Of a stretch of DNA of 48,858 nucleotides, positions 27,926-36,132 are shown one piece after another; within the stretch, counting starts at the first letter, position 1; every line of letters starts with the position of its first letter. Location of the stretch: positions 1-48,858 of the forward strand of contig QIFG01000095.1 of the NCBI GenBank assembly GCA_003228735.1, in the 5' to 3' direction. The stretch comes from Zetaproteobacteria bacterium. GTDB taxonomy: Bacteria; Pseudomonadota; Zetaproteobacteria; Mariprofundales; Mariprofundaceae. A program made the position numbers and the translations under genes. The notes below the pieces were generated by a model, which was not told the origin of the DNA, did no database searches, and worked only from the letters and a program-made list of their open reading frames with translations.

Positions 27926-29207
27926 AGTTTTACTTGGCCTGGCATTGGTCTGCCTGGGGCTGTATCCGGTTGAGGCTGCTTCCGGCCTGGATGCTGAGCA
28001 GAGCATTCGGGCATACAAGGAATTACAGGCCGGCGAGCACCCGGCTGTCCAGGCTTTGTCGCAGAATGAACTTGCTGTGCTCAAGGCGGTCAGCGCACTA
28101 AAGGCCGGCTGGCCCAGGCAGGCTCTCCAGATTTTACAGCAGGACGAAGTCTTAAAAAAGGATCCGCTTGCCGCCCTGATTGAGGCCGAAGCTCACCGCC
28201 GCCAGGCCCTGGATGCCGTAGCCCGGGCCGGAAGCTATATTCAGTCGTTGGATGCAAAGAAGAAGAATCTGGAAACGGCCGATCTGTCGCAGGATTTGAT
28301 CGAAGCAGAGGTGCGTCTGCAGGCCTTTGTCGATCAACTCGATGGCATTGATGGCGTCCCGTACGATTTACTTGCGCTTGCCAGCAATGTGCACAATGTG
28401 TTCATGGTTGATAAGGGGCGTTCGCGGATGTTTGTTTACGAGCGCGATGATTCCGGAAATTTTCAGCGAGTGGCGGATGAATATGTTGTCACCGGCGCCA
28501 AGGCTGGCGATAAGCAGTTTGAAGGAGATAAGCGAACGCCCAACGGTATCTACCGCTTTGTCGATAAGTTGTCCGGCTCCGGGTTGGACCGAAAGTATGG
28601 CCCCGTAGCTTTTCCAATCGATTATCCCAATTCCCTGGATCAGTTAAATCACAAAAATGGTAATGGTATCTGGATGCATGGCTTTGATGTTGGTGTCGGA
28701 CGCCGGCCGCCACGCGATACGCGCGGATGTTTTGCGCTACCCAATGATCGCTTGCAGGCAATGAGTCAACATGTGCGCCTTGGCGATAGCTGGGTTGTTG
28801 TCGGTGAGAACTTCGTATTTTCTGATGAGGATGCTCGCCAGCAGCAGCTCGATAATGTGCGTTCAAGTATTGATGCCTGGCGCAAGGATTGGGAGTCCCT
28901 GGATACAGACGCCTATATCAGCCATTACCATCCAAAATTCCGTGCCGGCAAGAAGGATTTGAAAGCCTGGCATCGCTATAAGAAGCGCATCAATCGCGGC
29001 AAGCAGTTTATTCAGCTTAAGCTCGATGATTTCACTATTATTCTCGATCAGAATCCGGCTGGATTTTCCCAGATGGTCGTGGCGGAGTTCGAGCAGGATT
29101 ACCGTTCAAATAACTATGCAGACCATACGCGCAAGCGCCTGTATCTGGCGCGAGATGAAAAAAACGAACCATGGCGTATCCTGATCGAGGAACAGATTCG
29201 GCCATGA
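27891..29207 (+). CDS. L,D-transpeptidase (YkuD) with C-terminal NTF2-like domain
   Basis: A periplasmic enzyme expected to form 3-3 cross-links in peptidoglycan or to attach a protein to it. The chosen ATG 27891 (AAAGG five bases upstream) gives a signal peptide (about 1-27, ending PVEAA) and 438 residues. A helical region precedes the YkuD domain (about 165-310). The active site is visible: His263 in IWMHGFDVG and Cys280 in RDTRGCFALPNDR. Residues about 325-438 are an NTF2/Cds6-like domain (DAWRKDWESLDTDAYISHY, AWHRYKKRIN) like that of the preceding protein. The start lies 35 bases inside the upstream gene, in another frame, so the two are probably co-translated. A GTG at 27909 is an alternative start. 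Confidence 0.9.
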   Translation: MGGKLFVRSANRVLLGLALVCLGLYPVEAASGLDAEQSIRAYKELQAGEHPAVQALSQNELAVLKAVSALKAGWPRQALQILQQDEVLKKDPLAALIEAEAHRRQALDAVARAGSYIQSLDAKKKNLETADLSQDLIEAEVRLQAFVDQLDGIDGVPYDLLALASNVHNVFMVDKGRSRMFVYERDDSGNFQRVADEYVVTGAKAGDKQFEGDKRTPNGIYRFVDKLSGSGLDRKYGPVAFPIDYPNSLDQLNHKNGNGIWMHGFDVGVGRRPPRDTRGCFALPNDRLQAMSQHVRLGDSWVVVGENFVFSDEDARQQQLDNVRSSIDAWRKDWESLDTDAYISHYHPKFRAGKKDLKAWHRYKKRINRGKQFIQLKLDDFTIILDQNPAGFSQMVVAEFEQDYRSNNYADHTRKRLYLARDEKNEPWRILIEEQIRP

Positions 29208-29219
29208 TGGCCGGCCGCA

Positions 29220-30338
29220 ATGAGTAAAAAAGAGGAATCAAAACCCGCTGGCCAGGTCAAGGACCATACCGCCAAGCGTATGCAGCAACTGGTGGAAGAG
29301 AACAGGCACCTGCGCCAATATGTTACTGAGGTCATGAGCCGTCTGCGTGAGAACGAGCGGCTGTTCTCACGCCTGTTTGAATTGGAAACAAGGGTGCTGG
29401 CCGCTTCCGATGTTGAGGTTTTGTGCTTTACCCTGCTCAAGAGTATGCGCGAGGATTTTGATCTGGATATGGCGCGCTTCTGGATCGATCAATCCGGTCT
29501 TGCCGCAGGGCGTCAGTTAACCTCGCTGTCAGACAATGATCTGGTCTGGCTTGATGGCGAGGAGATCAGGAAGGCGGGACTGGCCGGTAAGCGGGTTTGC
29601 CTGAAAAGCCTTTCGCCCAAAAGGAAATTTGCCTGGCTGGCGGCTCGCGATGAACATCTTGGCTCACTGGCGCTGCTTACACTTGGCGATCTGGATGCGC
29701 CTTTTGGCGTGCTCGGATTGGGCTCGGTGGATACGGATCGTTTTCGTCAGGATCAGGGCACGGACTTTCTGCAGCATCTGGCCCAGGTGGTCAGCCTGGG
29801 TCTTGAGAATGCGTTCTCGCGTGAACGGTTGGACAAGCTTGCCTCCAGCGACACATTGACGGGAAGCAAAGACATGCGTTTTTTGCAGCCTCACAGTCAC
29901 CAGCCACTGTCACAATGGTTTGGACGGGATATGAATGTGGCCTGCCTGTATATGGATGTGGATGGCTGGAAAGATGTTATTGAAAAGCAGGGCCAGAAGA
30001 GCGCCGATGATATGCTGATCAAGCTCAGTGAGATCGTACGCGCGCATATTCGCGAACGCGATCCTCTGATCCGCATGAATGGGGACGAATTTTCCCTGCT
30101 GCTGCCTGGCTGCACAAAGAAGAAAGCTACGGAAATCGCTTTGCGGATTCTGGAAGATTGCAAGGCGGCGAAGGTGGATGGGGAAGACATCGGCATCAGT
30201 ATCGGGCTCGCCTATTGTCCGGCGGATATAGAAATGCAGGTCAAAGAGCTGATCGAATCCGCAGATCAGGCCATGTATGTGGCCAAGGCGCTGGGTGGCG
30301 GGCGTCTGGAGTTGGCGGAAGACGGGGAATGCAGCTAG
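29220..30338 (+). CDS. DUF484 (GAF-like) plus GGDEF diguanylate cyclase domain
   Basis: A likely cyclic di-GMP synthase or sensor. Residues about 20-60 form a coiled coil, about 60-200 resemble DUF484/GAF (RLFSRLFELETRVLAASDVEVLCFTLLKSM, then a DxDxxRFW segment), and about 235-372 form the GGDEF domain. The signature reads NGDEF at 287-291, with Asn in the first position; related variants are often still active. DQAMYVAKALGGGR near the end is the usual closing motif. In Pseudomonas and relatives a stand-alone DUF484 gene lies directly before xerC; here the same position holds a DUF484-GGDEF fusion. Its end overlaps xerC. Confidence 0.85.
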   Translation: MSKKEESKPAGQVKDHTAKRMQQLVEENRHLRQYVTEVMSRLRENERLFSRLFELETRVLAASDVEVLCFTLLKSMREDFDLDMARFWIDQSGLAAGRQLTSLSDNDLVWLDGEEIRKAGLAGKRVCLKSLSPKRKFAWLAARDEHLGSLALLTLGDLDAPFGVLGLGSVDTDRFRQDQGTDFLQHLAQVVSLGLENAFSRERLDKLASSDTLTGSKDMRFLQPHSHQPLSQWFGRDMNVACLYMDVDGWKDVIEKQGQKSADDMLIKLSEIVRAHIRERDPLIRMNGDEFSLLLPGCTKKKATEIALRILEDCKAAKVDGEDIGISIGLAYCPADIEMQVKELIESADQAMYVAKALGGGRLELAEDGECS

Positions 30339-31213
30339 CACAGGCGATTAAGGAATTTCTGCACGAGCTTGCAGAGGTGCGCCTGGCGTCACCCAATACC
30401 GTTGCCAGTTATGGCCGGGATTTGCGCGACTTTCTTCAGGGCCATAAAGATTTACCGGTTGCTGATATTACCCGGCAACATCTTCAGGACTGGCTTGTGC
30501 AGTCGCATGCAGCAGGTCTGGCGCCGGCAAGTATTGCCCGGCGATTGTCTGCTATGCGCAGCTTTCTCAATATGGCAGTGGAATCAGAATGGTGCAAGGA
30601 AAATGTTGCCGCTGGACTTCGCCCTCCCAAACAACCGCAGCGCCTGCCGCGCACATTGCCGCCGGAGCAGACTCAGTTGCTGCTGGGAAAAACCGACGCC
30701 AGGACAGAACAGCGGGATATTGCATTGCTGGCCGTGATGTATGGCTGCGGTCTGCGTGTCTCTGAAGCCGTGGGCCTGGATATCAACGATATATCTCTGG
30801 ATATGGCTGAGCTGCGCGTGCTCGGCAAAGGGCGTAAGGAGCGGATTGTGCCGGTTCCCGAAGGTGTGCTTCGCTTGCTGCGCGACCATCTTGGAGTCAG
30901 GCGTCAATGCGCCGATCACGATCAGCAGGCTGTATTTCTGAACCGGAACGGAGGACGGCTTTCCGCCCGAGGTGTGCAGCACATGTTGAAAAAACGCGCC
31001 CTGGCAACCGGCGCGGATGTATCGGTAACGCCGCACCGTCTGCGCCATTCCTTTGCCACACACCTGCTTGCCGGCGGCGTTGATTTGCGCGCCATTCAGG
31101 AATTGCTGGGCCATGCCTCGCTGACAACCACCGAACGTTATACGCATCTGGACATCAAGAGCCTGACCGAGGCCTACGATCAGGCCCACCCCCGAGCCAA
31201 GCGAAGGCGGTGA
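30329..31213 (+). CDS. xerC: tyrosine recombinase XerC
   Basis: Site-specific recombinase that, with XerD, resolves chromosome dimers at dif. The 294 residues show the SAM-like N-terminal domain (about 1-90) and the catalytic domain. The catalytic set is complete: Arg143 (GCGLRVSEA), a lysine in LGKGRKER near 168, His236 and Arg239 (HRLRHSFATHLL), His262 (LLGHASLTTTERYTHL) and nucleophile Tyr271. The ATG overlaps the stop of the DUF484-GGDEF gene, so the two are probably one transcript. The start is short of a strong ribosome site (GACGGGGA). Confidence 0.92.
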   Translation: MQLAQAIKEFLHELAEVRLASPNTVASYGRDLRDFLQGHKDLPVADITRQHLQDWLVQSHAAGLAPASIARRLSAMRSFLNMAVESEWCKENVAAGLRPPKQPQRLPRTLPPEQTQLLLGKTDARTEQRDIALLAVMYGCGLRVSEAVGLDINDISLDMAELRVLGKGRKERIVPVPEGVLRLLRDHLGVRRQCADHDQQAVFLNRNGGRLSARGVQHMLKKRALATGADVSVTPHRLRHSFATHLLAGGVDLRAIQELLGHASLTTTERYTHLDIKSLTEAYDQAHPRAKRRR

Positions 31214-31565
31214 GATCGTAATTGAAACGAAAAAAGGCGCGCAGCCAGTTTGACTTCACGTCTTTTTACTGTGAATTTTTTCCTTGTTACAGGGCGGCGA
31301 GCGATAGCCATCCCCCACTCTGCTTTAATCATTTCGTATCAACCCATTTTCAGACCCAGAAGGAAGGAGGGGGCTTTTGGTCAATCGCATGGCCTGTGCT
31401 ACAAGTATGCTGTTGTTGACGGGAAACTATCAGCCAGCAGGTGAATTAAGTATTGCGCCCCCGAAATTGCGAGAGATATCCTGTTGAAACAGGCAATCTA
31501 CTTGTCATGACAACAAGCAGGAGGGTAGGTTCTGCGCTGGTTAGAGAGGGGCAGGGAGAAGAAGT
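31214..31565. other. gene-free stretch after xerC
   Basis: About 350 bases with A/T-rich composition at its start and no convincing coding frame; the short frames here lack a ribosome site and family-like composition. The end contains AGAGAGGGGCAGGGAGAAGAAG, which serves the following gene. Confidence 0.4.
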
Positions 31566-31889
31566 ATGAGCAGCGAAGAACAAAGCCGCCTGGAAATTAC
31601 CCTTGAAGACATGAATGGAAAATTTGACCTTCTCCTGGAAGGCCATACATCTCTTGAAAATATGGTAACCGATCACCGCGCCGAAACACGCCAGGACAAA
31701 CAGGAACTCTTGTCGCTGATCAAGACAGTTCATGACTCACTGGATGCCAAAATTGATGGGGTTGAACAGCGCCTGGATGCAAAGATTGATGGAGTGCGGG
31801 ATGAATTGAAGGAAGACATCCACGCCGTAGGTGAAAAGGTGGAAGGTCATGAAGATCGCATTGCTCAACTGGAGAAAAAAGCCGCCTGA
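31566..31889 (+). CDS. small coiled-coil protein of unknown function
   Basis: I do not recognise a family. The 107-residue product is very acidic and charged, with no signal peptide and no membrane span. From about residue 30 it is a continuous predicted coiled coil, and the seven-residue phrase DAKIDGV occurs twice (about 59-65 and 70-76), as DAKIDGVEQRL then DAKIDGVRDEL. The ATG follows GGGAGAAGAAGT, a good ribosome site. Neighbours are xerC and two XRE regulators, so no function can be inferred. It could be a structural or adaptor protein. Confidence 0.6.
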   Translation: MSSEEQSRLEITLEDMNGKFDLLLEGHTSLENMVTDHRAETRQDKQELLSLIKTVHDSLDAKIDGVEQRLDAKIDGVRDELKEDIHAVGEKVEGHEDRIAQLEKKAA

Positions 31890-31936
31890 GTACTTTGTAA
31901 AAGTGCAAGGTCAATATCCGGCCCCGATCCGCCGGG

Positions 31937-32290
31937 CTACAGGGTTCTGAGAAACTCCAGCAGGGCGGTTTTCCGCCTGGCTGACAGGCCGGAATATATT
32001 CGCATAACTTCCTTTTGATCGGCCTGAATGAAATCCTTGTCCTGATCGTAAACGGTTTCAGTCTCTCGTACACCGGCGACATAAATCATTTCTCCACGTC
32101 CGGTGGCCAGCCATTCAAAGCGGACATCCAGATGCCAGGCCAGCCGGGAAAGGTTCAAAACACTGGGGACAGTCACCCCGCGTTCCCATTGACCGCAAGC
32201 CCCACGGGAGACGCCAAGCATCGAGGCGAGCTGAGCCTGTGATAATCCCTTGTTCTTGCGGGCAAGCGTAATTCGTTGAGCAATATCCAT
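31937..32290 (-). CDS. XRE-family transcriptional regulator
   Basis: DNA-binding helix-turn-helix protein. The HTH_3 domain fills about residues 4-62: RITLARKNKGLSQAQLASMLGVSRGACGQWERGVTVPSVLNLSRLAWHL. The sequence FEWLATGRGEM after it is common in phage CI-like and related regulators. The remaining 50 residues are charged and end in a helix (RRKTALLEFLRTL). It has no partner protease domain. The upstream region contains a 54-base repeat (from 32335) that also precedes the second XRE gene. Its target is unknown; autoregulation is plausible. Confidence 0.85.
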   Translation of the reverse strand: MDIAQRITLARKNKGLSQAQLASMLGVSRGACGQWERGVTVPSVLNLSRLAWHLDVRFEWLATGRGEMIYVAGVRETETVYDQDKDFIQADQKEVMRIYSGLSARRKTALLEFLRTL

Positions 32291-32334
32291 TTGCCAAAGG
32301 ATAGTATTGCTTTCTTATTGCTGACAAGTATTTA

Positions 32335-32388
32335 TGTACATGCTTGGAAAGTGGTCAGGGGTCAGCGATCCGGGCATAGGTGAAACAG
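32335..32388 (+). repeat. dispersed 54-base repeat, copy A
   Basis: Starts with TGTACATG, then GGAAAG, and contains the identical 22-base block GGGGTCAGCGATCCGGGCAT (32358-32377) found in copy B (32876-32928). The two copies agree over almost their full length, with a one-base indel. This copy lies 45 bases upstream of the first XRE gene. Confidence 0.8.
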
Positions 32389-32410
32389 CAATAACTCATG
32401 CCTGGCACCA

Positions 32411-32776
32411 TTATTCATTGGCTTTCCTGGCATTAGGGCTGACGGCTTTGAGCACAGCTTCGATTGCGCTCAGACCTTCGTCGAGCAGCTCGCCATCACT
32501 GGATGCCTTGAGCAGTTTGGCAGAGACTTGCTTGGCTTTTGGACTAGCTTCATTTGCAGCTATAGATGGAATGTGAGTCAACTCAGACACCGTCATCTCT
32601 AATGTCTGTGCAATCCTGTCCAGGGATTCGATTGAGATGCCCACTAAGCCCCTCTCAACCTTACTTAGTTGCGATGGGTCCATGTCTGCCAACAGCGCCA
32701 GTTTATTCACGCTCAATCCAGTTCCGCCTCTCAAAAAGCGAATACGCTCCCCCACCTGTTTCTTGATATCACGCAT
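32411..32776 (-). CDS. XRE-family transcriptional regulator
   Basis: A second helix-turn-helix regulator, not closely similar to the first. The HTH domain is at about residues 5-62 (IKKQVGERIRFLRGGTGLSVNKLALLADMDPSQLSKVERGLVGISIESLDRIAQTL). The C-terminal part is helical (SDGELLDEGLSAIEAVLKAV) and has no known fold to me. The start ATG 32776 fits the family; ATGs at 32794 and 32812 would add 6 and 12 residues, and none of the three has a good ribosome site. The gene reads toward the first XRE gene and lies between the two copies of the dispersed repeat. Confidence 0.8.
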   Translation of the reverse strand: MRDIKKQVGERIRFLRGGTGLSVNKLALLADMDPSQLSKVERGLVGISIESLDRIAQTLEMTVSELTHIPSIAANEASPKAKQVSAKLLKASSDGELLDEGLSAIEAVLKAVSPNARKANE

Positions 32777-32875
32777 ATAAGGGAAGCGTTGCATCCGTGG
32801 AATATCATGCAAGGAATGTCCGTCCGTAGCATAAGGCTTGACATTCCATAGTAGTCTGTGAACCTAACGAATCTT

Positions 32876-32928
32876 TGTACATGTCTGGAAAGAGTGAGGG
32901 GTCAGCGATCCGGGCATAAGAGATACAG
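32876..32928 (+). repeat. dispersed 54-base repeat, copy B
   Basis: The partner of copy A (32335-32388). It lies about 100 bases upstream of the second XRE gene on its reading strand and directly before the start of the TPR/barrel gene. Both TPR gene and XRE gene could be controlled from here. Confidence 0.8.
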
Positions 32929-32961
32929 GGAGTGGGCCAGTATCTGGCCTGGGAGACGGGA

Positions 32962-34551
32962 GTGAAATATCTATCAAGAAGTATAACGGCAGTTGGCCCC
33001 TGCTGTTTAATCCTGATTGGGGCAATCTTTCTTGCTGGCGCAGCCGCCGCGCAAAGTCAGGCAACATCCGCCGAGGAGATTGATTCTGCGAGCGCGGAGG
33101 AGCAAAAGCAGCCATCGGTTCTTATTGAGGACGGCCTGGCCGCCTTTCGGGCAGGCGACTTCGAGAATGCCTACAATCTATTGCTCCGTGGGCTGCCTTC
33201 GTTTCCGAATGATCTGATTGCGCATTACTTCGCGGGTATAGCCGCTCTTAACATCGGCAAGGCATCTGAGGCCAAGACCCTTTTCCAGACATCCATCGAA
33301 ATAGACCCCGAATATCTGGATGCCCATTATCAACTTGGCATTTTGCTGGTGAACGAAAAGAAAGATTACGAGCGTGCAATCAAGAGTCTGTCGCGTGTTT
33401 ATGCCAAAACTCCGAAACGTGAAAATCTCGGTTTCTTTCTCGGCCTGGCCCATTACGAGCTTGGCCAAACATCAGAAGCGCTCCGTTATTTCAATGAAGG
33501 CGTAGCCGGGGATGACGATATCAGGGGCCTGACTTCCTTCTATACGGGCATGATCTATCTCAAGCAGGAGCAAAAGGAAAAGGCTCTGGTTGCATATCAG
33601 CAGGTGAAATCCATTGATTCGGCCTCGCCCTGGGCAAGGGAGTCCGAGCGGATTGTTGCATCCATTCTTGCAGGCAAGCCGCCAGACGAAAAGCCATTCC
33701 GCATTTCGCTGGCCTACAAGATTCAGTCCGACACCAACGTCAATCTTTCGCCCACGGAAGCCATCACGGGGGTTGAACCGAAACGGAGCGGCGCCACCTC
33801 CATTATATTCCTGCATGGGGAATACGACATTATCCGTACCAACACATGGGGCCTGACCGGCACCTATTCATTGCTGGACTCGGAACCTCATGTGGCAGGC
33901 GTGGAGCGCATTCAGGATCACACGGGCGGGCTGGGCCTTTCAAGGGCAGGGCTTTTCGGAGGCAGAGGCGTTGCCAGGCTGAATGGTTCCTTTGAGTTCC
34001 TGAGCGGGGATAACCAGAAACGACTGGTATCCTACAATGTGCTTCCATCGTTTACCTTCCACACGAACCGGAACAACATGACCATCGTTCGTTACGGCCT
34101 CACGAGCACGAACTTTTCAAGCGATCCGGCAAACACGGCGGATCGCCGCGATAATACACTGCACGAACCCGGCATCCTTCACTTCATCCATTCGGGAGAT
34201 TTCGCCCATTATGTACAGGCCGGCTACACCTACGCACAGCAAAGGGCGAAAGGCGATAACTGGGATTACCATGCCAACCGGTATGTGCTTGGCGGCCAGT
34301 ATTCATTTGCGAGAAACTTGCGGCTGAATGCCTACGTGAACTACGCCAGAATCCGGTATGACAACGAGAATAATATCTTCGGCGTTTTCCGCCGCGACCG
34401 GCAGACAGATGTCAGCCTGATTCTTTCACGGGATTTGAATGACCACTTCACCTTAACCGTGGATGGCCGCTTCACGAGAAACAACTCAAATATTGATCTT
34501 TACAAATACAGGAAGTATGTCGCATCCGGCGGCATCACATGGTCTTACTAA
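32962..34551 (+). CDS. TPR plus beta-barrel outer-membrane protein
   Basis: Predicted outer-membrane protein of about 529 residues. A signal peptide covers about residues 1-32 (LILIGAIFLAGAAAA). TPR-like repeats follow (about 55-230: AFRAGDFENAYNLLLRGLPSFPNDLIAHYFAGIAAL, LDAHYQLGILLV, FFLGLAHYELGQTSEALRYF). The rest (about 245-529) alternates like beta strands (FRISLAYKIQSDTNVNLSP onward) and ends in the aromatic ITWSY expected for barrel assembly. The layout recalls Slam-type surface lipoprotein exporters (TPR plus DUF560), but I cannot confirm that family. The start GTG 32962 follows GGGAGACGGGA; a GTG at 32932 is a weaker choice. A small secreted-protein gene follows. Confidence 0.75.
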   Translation: MKYLSRSITAVGPCCLILIGAIFLAGAAAAQSQATSAEEIDSASAEEQKQPSVLIEDGLAAFRAGDFENAYNLLLRGLPSFPNDLIAHYFAGIAALNIGKASEAKTLFQTSIEIDPEYLDAHYQLGILLVNEKKDYERAIKSLSRVYAKTPKRENLGFFLGLAHYELGQTSEALRYFNEGVAGDDDIRGLTSFYTGMIYLKQEQKEKALVAYQQVKSIDSASPWARESERIVASILAGKPPDEKPFRISLAYKIQSDTNVNLSPTEAITGVEPKRSGATSIIFLHGEYDIIRTNTWGLTGTYSLLDSEPHVAGVERIQDHTGGLGLSRAGLFGGRGVARLNGSFEFLSGDNQKRLVSYNVLPSFTFHTNRNNMTIVRYGLTSTNFSSDPANTADRRDNTLHEPGILHFIHSGDFAHYVQAGYTYAQQRAKGDNWDYHANRYVLGGQYSFARNLRLNAYVNYARIRYDNENNIFGVFRRDRQTDVSLILSRDLNDHFTLTVDGRFTRNNSNIDLYKYRKYVASGGITWSY

Positions 34552-34570
34552 TGTTATTCAGGAGGCTGTT

Positions 34571-34801
34571 ATGAGCCATAACAACTTGTTTATTGGATTT
34601 CAGAATTATGTGCCAAAGTTATTCATTCTGGTTTGCCTTGGCGTTTTTTTCACTGGTGGACTGGCAGCTTCTGCAAAAGCTCAAGACTCCAATATGATCA
34701 CTTCTTTTAACTTCTTGGTTGACAGGTTGCGAGCTTTTGCTTCCGAGGAAAGGCGTTCGTTTAATGTGCTTTTCTCAGCCACGACTGCAGGGAATATTTG
34801 A
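34571..34801 (+). CDS. small secreted protein of unknown function
   Basis: The 76-residue product has a clear signal peptide (about 14-38: VPKLFILVCLGVFFTGGLAASAKA) and would leave a mature peptide of about 38 residues with no cysteine, beginning QDSNMITSFNFLVDRL. The ATG follows AGGAGGCTGTT, one of the strongest ribosome sites in the window, 19 bases after the TPR/barrel gene, so the two are probably co-transcribed. No family is recognised. It could be a client or small partner of the outer-membrane protein. Confidence 0.55.
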   Translation: MSHNNLFIGFQNYVPKLFILVCLGVFFTGGLAASAKAQDSNMITSFNFLVDRLRAFASEERRSFNVLFSATTAGNI

Positions 34802-34990
34802 TCAATGAACATAATGGCTAACTAAGAGAGTGTGAGCACTTGGTATTCCACGTATTTTCTCCTACAGGTGGACATGGTTTCCACCATATCTCATATTAAG
34901 CCAAAAGGGGATAGGAGTGACGTTGCAGCCATATCCGCTGTGATGACTTCTCTGGTTTAGGCGCAAGCCAATGTTCATGGAGGGTATCGA

Positions 34991-36028
34991 ATGTCTATCC
35001 CGTTTAAGAATCCAACACCGCATCACACCTTTAACGTAAGCAGAGAAAAATCAGCGCTTACCCGGCATTTTAGAAAGCGGGGAGTGCCGCGCTCCCAGAG
35101 CGGCAAGCTGCTGCTTGCAAGCTGGAATATCGCCAATCTTGGCGCTCAAAGCAGAACCGGGGACGATATCAAGGTCATTGCCCATATCCTGAAGCGGTTC
35201 GATCTCATTGCCGTGCAGGAGGTGAATGCGCGCTTCCGGCATTTTGTCGATGTTGTCCGCGAGATGGGGAAGAGCTTCGACTATGTTATGAACGACACGG
35301 CGGGCAACACCGAGCGGCTGGCCTTCATCTACCGAAAGCGGAAGGTGAAAACGAGAAACCTGTTTGGTGAAATCGCGCTCAGGAAACGCGAATATCCCAA
35401 GCGCACCGTGACTGTCCGCTATAAGGAAAGGAGAGTGGAAAAGAAGGTGAAGTATCCTGGGGTCAGGTTCGTGCCTTTTGATCGCAACCCTTATATCGGC
35501 TCATTCCGCGCCGGGGCACTGGATTTCACCCTTGCCAATGTGCACCTGTATTTCGGCAGGTTTCAGAACTCCAAAAAGCCGGAAGATCATGCAAAATACT
35601 GCCGCCGCGTGCTTGAGATTTTTGCCCTGAGCCGGTGGGCAAGCCGCCATACCGAGCCTGAAACCACCTACGATCAGGATATTATCCTGCTGGGCGACAT
35701 GAATGTTCCGAACATGCAGCCGGACGAGAGCACATATAAGGCATTGCTTAAATTCGGCATGCAGCCGCTTGAATACCTCACCAAGACGGGCGGTTCAAAT
35801 ATCGGTAACGACAAAACCTATGACCAGATGACCTTTGCGCCCGGAAGTATCGGTGACAGGATTGTCGGCAAGGGAGTCTTTGATTTTGACAATGGCGTGT
35901 TCCGGGACTTGTGGAAACAATTAGATGCGGACTTGCCAAAGAGGCGCGCGACATCCAAATTCAATGCCCATGTTAAGCACCACTTTTCCGATCACCGGCC
36001 TGTCTGGGTGGAACTGGATATTGGCTGA
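34991..36028 (+). CDS. endonuclease/exonuclease/phosphatase (EEP) family protein
   Basis: A metal-dependent phosphodiesterase fold. Visible blocks in order: LLLASWNIANLGAQ (about 41-54, first Asn), IAVQEVNAR (about 73-81, catalytic Glu), LANVHLYFG (His), DIILLGDMNVPN (about 233-244, Asp-x-Asn) and HHFSDHRPVWVEL at the end (about 330-342, Ser-Asp-His). These are the conserved EEP residues, but the substrate (nucleic acid, lipid or phosphoinositide) cannot be told from sequence. The N-terminus is basic and lacks a signal peptide, so the protein is probably cytosolic. The ATG follows GGAGGGTATCGA. Confidence 0.88.
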   Translation: MSIPFKNPTPHHTFNVSREKSALTRHFRKRGVPRSQSGKLLLASWNIANLGAQSRTGDDIKVIAHILKRFDLIAVQEVNARFRHFVDVVREMGKSFDYVMNDTAGNTERLAFIYRKRKVKTRNLFGEIALRKREYPKRTVTVRYKERRVEKKVKYPGVRFVPFDRNPYIGSFRAGALDFTLANVHLYFGRFQNSKKPEDHAKYCRRVLEIFALSRWASRHTEPETTYDQDIILLGDMNVPNMQPDESTYKALLKFGMQPLEYLTKTGGSNIGNDKTYDQMTFAPGSIGDRIVGKGVFDFDNGVFRDLWKQLDADLPKRRATSKFNAHVKHHFSDHRPVWVELDIG

Positions 36029-36092
36029 CAAGGCTTCGACCCTATGATCTCCCTGATCAGAAAAGACGGTCAGTTGCCTTCACCCACAGCAT

Positions 36093-36110
36093 TGTACTAT
36101 GATTTGTACA
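36093..36110 (+). promoter_or_regulatory. candidate YefM operator
   Basis: TGTACT (36093-36098) and TGTACA (36105-36110) lie with starts 12 bases apart, upstream of yefM. The E. coli YefM-YoeB operator consists of two palindromes with TGTACA cores at that spacing, so autorepression here is likely. Confidence 0.6.
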
Positions 36111-36132
36111 AATATTGACTGGAGATCATGCC

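Noticed and set aside
31222-31444. Two short plus-strand frames after xerC
   Set aside because: Neither has a ribosome site or a recognisable composition, and they overlap each other in different frames.
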